A stretch of DNA of 64,000 nt. It comes from Amphibalanus amphitrite. Lineage: Eukaryota; Arthropoda; Thecostraca; Balanomorpha; Balanidae. The DNA is taken from contig NW_024882735.1 in NCBI RefSeq assembly GCF_019059575.1, positions 62,001-126,000 on the forward strand, written 5' to 3'. The translations under genes and the position numbers were made by a program. Shown here piece by piece: positions 60,729-64,000 of this stretch (its first letter is position 1; each line of letters starts with the position of its first letter). The notes under the pieces are model-generated. The model had not been told where the DNA came from. It ran no database searches and saw only the letters and a list, made by a program, of their open reading frames with translations.

Positions 60729-62606
60729 ACTACTTCACTATTAAATATTTATATCTCCATCTGTCTAATTCCATGTCTAATTCTAGTTCCATGTCTAATT
60801 CCATCGTCCAGTTTTCACACTTGTCAAAGCCTGTGCGCAGCGGCAGTGGTAAATCTCAGGATACCTGTCAAAGGTCAAATTGTTCGTGTCCTGTGCTCAA
60901 AAAAGTTTAACACGACACAAAGTGACTTGCAGCAAAATGAACAAGTGCGCAGCACTGATTATTAGAATACTGACGAAGGCCACCACATTTTGGTACATTT
61001 GAGGCAAACGGTATCGTGGTAAGTGCCGTAGGCGTCGCCCTTGATGTACAGGTGCTCATCAACTTTGAGAGGTTGCATTCTGTGTGAGCTATTATTTTTC
61101 AAGCCTTTTTACGGCAAGTCTTCATTGGGCATGACATATTCAATATGCTAAGATAATGAAGCAGCCAAAACAGTTTATGTAAGAGGATACTGAATGTTTA
61201 CCAAGATAATTACAAAATTTAGTAGCAATTGCGTATTGTTTATGTTTCACGGAAGGTTGGATAGCGAAAATATTTGATATTTTATTTAATCAATTTACCG
61301 TATCTGAAACACGCTTAAGTGTTTTCCAGGCTGCTTCAGTATGAGCATTCATATTTCAATACAATTATGTTTTATCTCTGACATATCTTCTTTCTCGGTT
61401 GCCACCACTCGCTGTGGCTGACATTTACAGTCCAGTCTCAGAGCGGACCTAGCCCTACCGACGGAGCCTACCCGACGCTCTCACCACCTCCACCCTCGAT
61501 ATCCGCCGTCTTCGCGCGGCGGCCGACTCCATTCGGGAGGTGCCGAGAGTGGTTCGTCTTCACACAGCGCCGCCAGATTTATTGACGCCGATGAGTTATT
61601 CACTGTCGACGTCGGCGCTCTTCGAGTCCTCTCGTGGAGCGGAAACCGCCTCCGCGGCGTAGCCTTTCGCGGGCATATCGAGTGCCTCTCTCGGCACTCT
61701 TTGTTCCGCCACTGTTGCGTGCCGGTAGGTGTGTTTCTGCTATGTTCACTTTCAATGGGGACAGAAACTGACTCGCCTCTTTTGGTGCCAACTAATAGCT
61801 TATATCTGATATTGAGGTCCTAGCATAGCAGCTAGGTCATGGTTTATTGCGATAGTTACCCTATATTATGCTTTATAGTATAGCAGTCAAGATATTGCGT
61901 GAAGTCGCTTTAATCGAAAACAAGTAATACCAACAACTTTGTGCGAGTTGCTACTTTTCCAGCATTAAAACAACATATTTTTCAGCAGTGTATCTATTGC
62001 ATTTCGCAGAATGTTTAAACCACTGGCTTAGTGTTGTATGTAGATGATACATCTTGTATTGTCTGAAGATAGGCCATTGCACCCATCCTTCTTTTCCAGC
62101 CCACGATGTTTTCCTAACCAAAATATGAACACAAATAATCGTTGTGCATTTCAGTAAAAGTCAAACAGCAGTGTGACAAGCAGTAGGACGAATTTGTCTA
62201 CAAACACAACTATTTTCCTAGGCTTTTCAGCAGACCTCTTTTCGTATGATTTGCACCTTTTTCCGCAACTTTTTCTGACTACGATAGGAAAACCTCTGAA
62301 CGTCGTAGATGCTTCAGTGAGATACATTACAAACGGTCGTGCTCATTTGATTTGAACTGTAGACGTCTGGCAGATAACATTTATTAGTATGCGTTGATAA
62401 ATGGCGGGACTGGATGAAAGCGAGCGATCCTAACGAACCCTTTTGAATGGTTATCGCCGGGCTTAATATCGGCTTTGTATGCTAAATAGCCGTTGCACCA
62501 CCGTGATTTCAGTTGATCTCTTCGCTTTTAATATCTTGTCTTCATTTGAAAGTATATGAATACTGTCTGGGATAGCGGGCAATAGTAAGAATTGTTGCCC
62601 ATGATA
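60729..62606. other. unassigned sequence with a GC-rich block
   Basis: GC-rich at about 61440-61700, with frames open on several strands but no identifiable domain. AT-rich on both sides. Confidence 0.4.
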
Positions 62607-62692
62607 TGACGTCACTGTAGCCCGAGGGTGAAGACCGAAATATGCTTTATAATGGTTGTTGAGGTCTTCACCTTCGGGCTACAGTGGCGTCA
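62607..62692. repeat. 86-bp foldback hairpin
   Basis: 30-bp arms (62607-62636 and 62663-62692; 28 of 30 match) starting TGACGTCACTGTAGCCCGAG and closing a 26-bp loop. Possibly a very short MITE. Confidence 0.85.
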
Positions 62693-64000
62693 GAGAGGGT
62701 AATATTTTTCACCATGACCGTCTATATTTATTGTATCAAAATATCACACGCAGATTTGCTGTGTTGATATGAAAATATTTAATAGTGACGTCTATCGAAA
62801 AAATCAACTATGTTACATGCTAAAAAATAATTATTTACCTATAAAACTATCTCAAGTAGTGCATCGACTAACTATCCGACATCCTCACGTCGTTCCTCGT
62901 CGACCATTGGCCAACAAAATGACACTTTGCCACTCAGAGTCATTCAAATGATGATTTTTCCAGGTTAAACAACTCACACCATATCCTCTTTGACACCGTT
63001 GTTAATGACGATTTACGACTTCAACGATCCCGAGTAAAAGTGCATTAGCAGAAGTGTTGTTATGCTATTCTCCGTAAAGTGTGAATAAATGAACCGTAAC
63101 GATCAAAGGCAGGGGTTGAGCCCACTCAAGCTGTGATTTATGATGTGATCATTCCCGCTGCACAAGCTTCAAGTCTTGCACGGATGAAATATAGCGGCTA
63201 ACCGCATATCCTCACAGCATGCTCCTAATTTGTGAACGTTTGAGCGTTCATTCAGCAAATTTAGTAGCCCAAACTATATGACTAACTGTGGAATTTATCG
63301 AGTAGACAAGCCGCTCTTTTTCTGGATGGAAATATCCGGATACTTTTTCTTTTTTCTTTTTGCTATTCCTTCAAACCTTCGGTCTGGCAATGCCATAGCA
63401 TTGCTACTCCGCATATTGGAATGCTGTTTAAACTCCTGTCGTTTTGCTGCAAAGTGTAGTTTTTTTAATGGGATCAACATGGTCCAAATATTTTGTCAAA
63501 GCTTTGTACTTAAGAACACTATAATGCCGTGATTGTCCATTGCTTAAAGCCAAATAGTCATATTATCAAAGCAGAAATCGAAACCAGTTATATAATTCGA
63601 ATTAGTCAAATGTCATACCGTGCTCTATCTAGCGATATTGAAGAGTAGCTTAATTCTTTTTTGTCGTTCATGACTGCGTCTTAGTTTGCTCTTGTTTTGT
63701 TGTAGTTTTGCCACTCACTTTCGAATATGCAGTGGATACTTCACAAGAGTAAGGATTATCATCGTTGTTCCCGGTAGCTCGGTCATCAGCCATCTCAAGG
63801 TCTGAAATCACGACTGGTCGGACAGTGACCCCGTACAATTACACACAGATTTGTCCAGTGTAGACGACACGTATTGCACTATCGCTCAGGCAAGGCATGA
63901 GACAAGGCAGCATCCGTCTCGCTGTTTGTCGTTGCTATGGTGAAGACATCCGTCTCCCGCAGCTCGCTGTCTCGCGTCTGTCTGCCGTCTACCGTTCGTC
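62693..64000. other. unassigned AT-rich sequence
   Basis: Nothing recognised up to the window edge. A third dpr exon with the expected WIR...LHILT start was looked for and not found. Confidence 0.45.

Noticed and set aside
61440-61790. GC-rich block as a third dpr-like exon
   Set aside because: No WIR/LHILT-type Ig sequence or Ig cysteine pattern in any frame.

Overview
This window looks like nuclear DNA of an arthropod, plausibly a crustacean. There are no bacterial-style operons. It has long GA/TC microsatellites, CpG-rich islands, non-LTR retrotransposons with RNase H, a Penelope-like element, mariner and hAT elements, and two exons of a dpr-type immunoglobulin cell-surface gene, a family known from arthropods and their relatives. 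A barnacle-like genome would fit, but the sequence alone does not settle the species.

Host genes. The main gene runs on the + strand. A signal-peptide exon (24607-24679) ends in phase 1 at a strong GTGAGT donor. The next exon, about 35.6 kb away (60238-60404), starts in the matching phase and encodes the first half of a dpr-like Ig domain, ending at another GTGAGT. If this pairing is right, more than half of the window is one intron, and 23640-24606 is its CpG-rich promoter and 5' leader, with two TGACCTTGACCT boxes and a TGACGTCA box just upstream of the ATG. The second host locus is on the - strand at about 8780-13020: a Dscam-like run of Ig and FN3 domains with no visible introns, several changes of reading frame, and a LINE inserted in one FN3 domain. 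It reads as a dead, possibly retrocopied, Dscam paralogue.

Layout. 1-8.3 kb: MITEs and a microsatellite. 8.5-13.2 kb: Dscam relic with its inserted LINE and a foldback. 13.2-20.6 kb: a graveyard of one LINE lineage with a C-terminal RNase H and Cys/His motif, including a clean young copy (18074-19710, 14-bp target duplication) nested in an older copy. 20.6-23.6 kb: decayed MITEs. 23.6-24.7 kb: dpr-like promoter and exon 1. 24.7-60.2 kb: intron with a 2.3-kb minisatellite of 33-bp units, a Penelope-like element split by a mariner that is itself split by a TTAA-type element, a CR1/L2-like LINE, foldbacks and microsatellites. 60.2-64 kb: exon 2, a hAT MITE and unassigned sequence.

Most unusual item. 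Five copies (1152, 5045, 30898, 46647, 51816) belong to a TTAA-flanked, piggyBac-like non-autonomous family. Four carry a G-run/short loop/C-run hairpin near each end; copy D has the G-run/C-run hairpin at one end and only the G-run at the other. Their interiors are rich in AGGTCA nuclear-receptor half-sites, and several copies also carry TGACGTCA boxes. A second family of about 475 bp (four copies) also uses TTAA flanks. The same motif types occur in the dpr-like promoter region, which makes a regulatory link worth testing.
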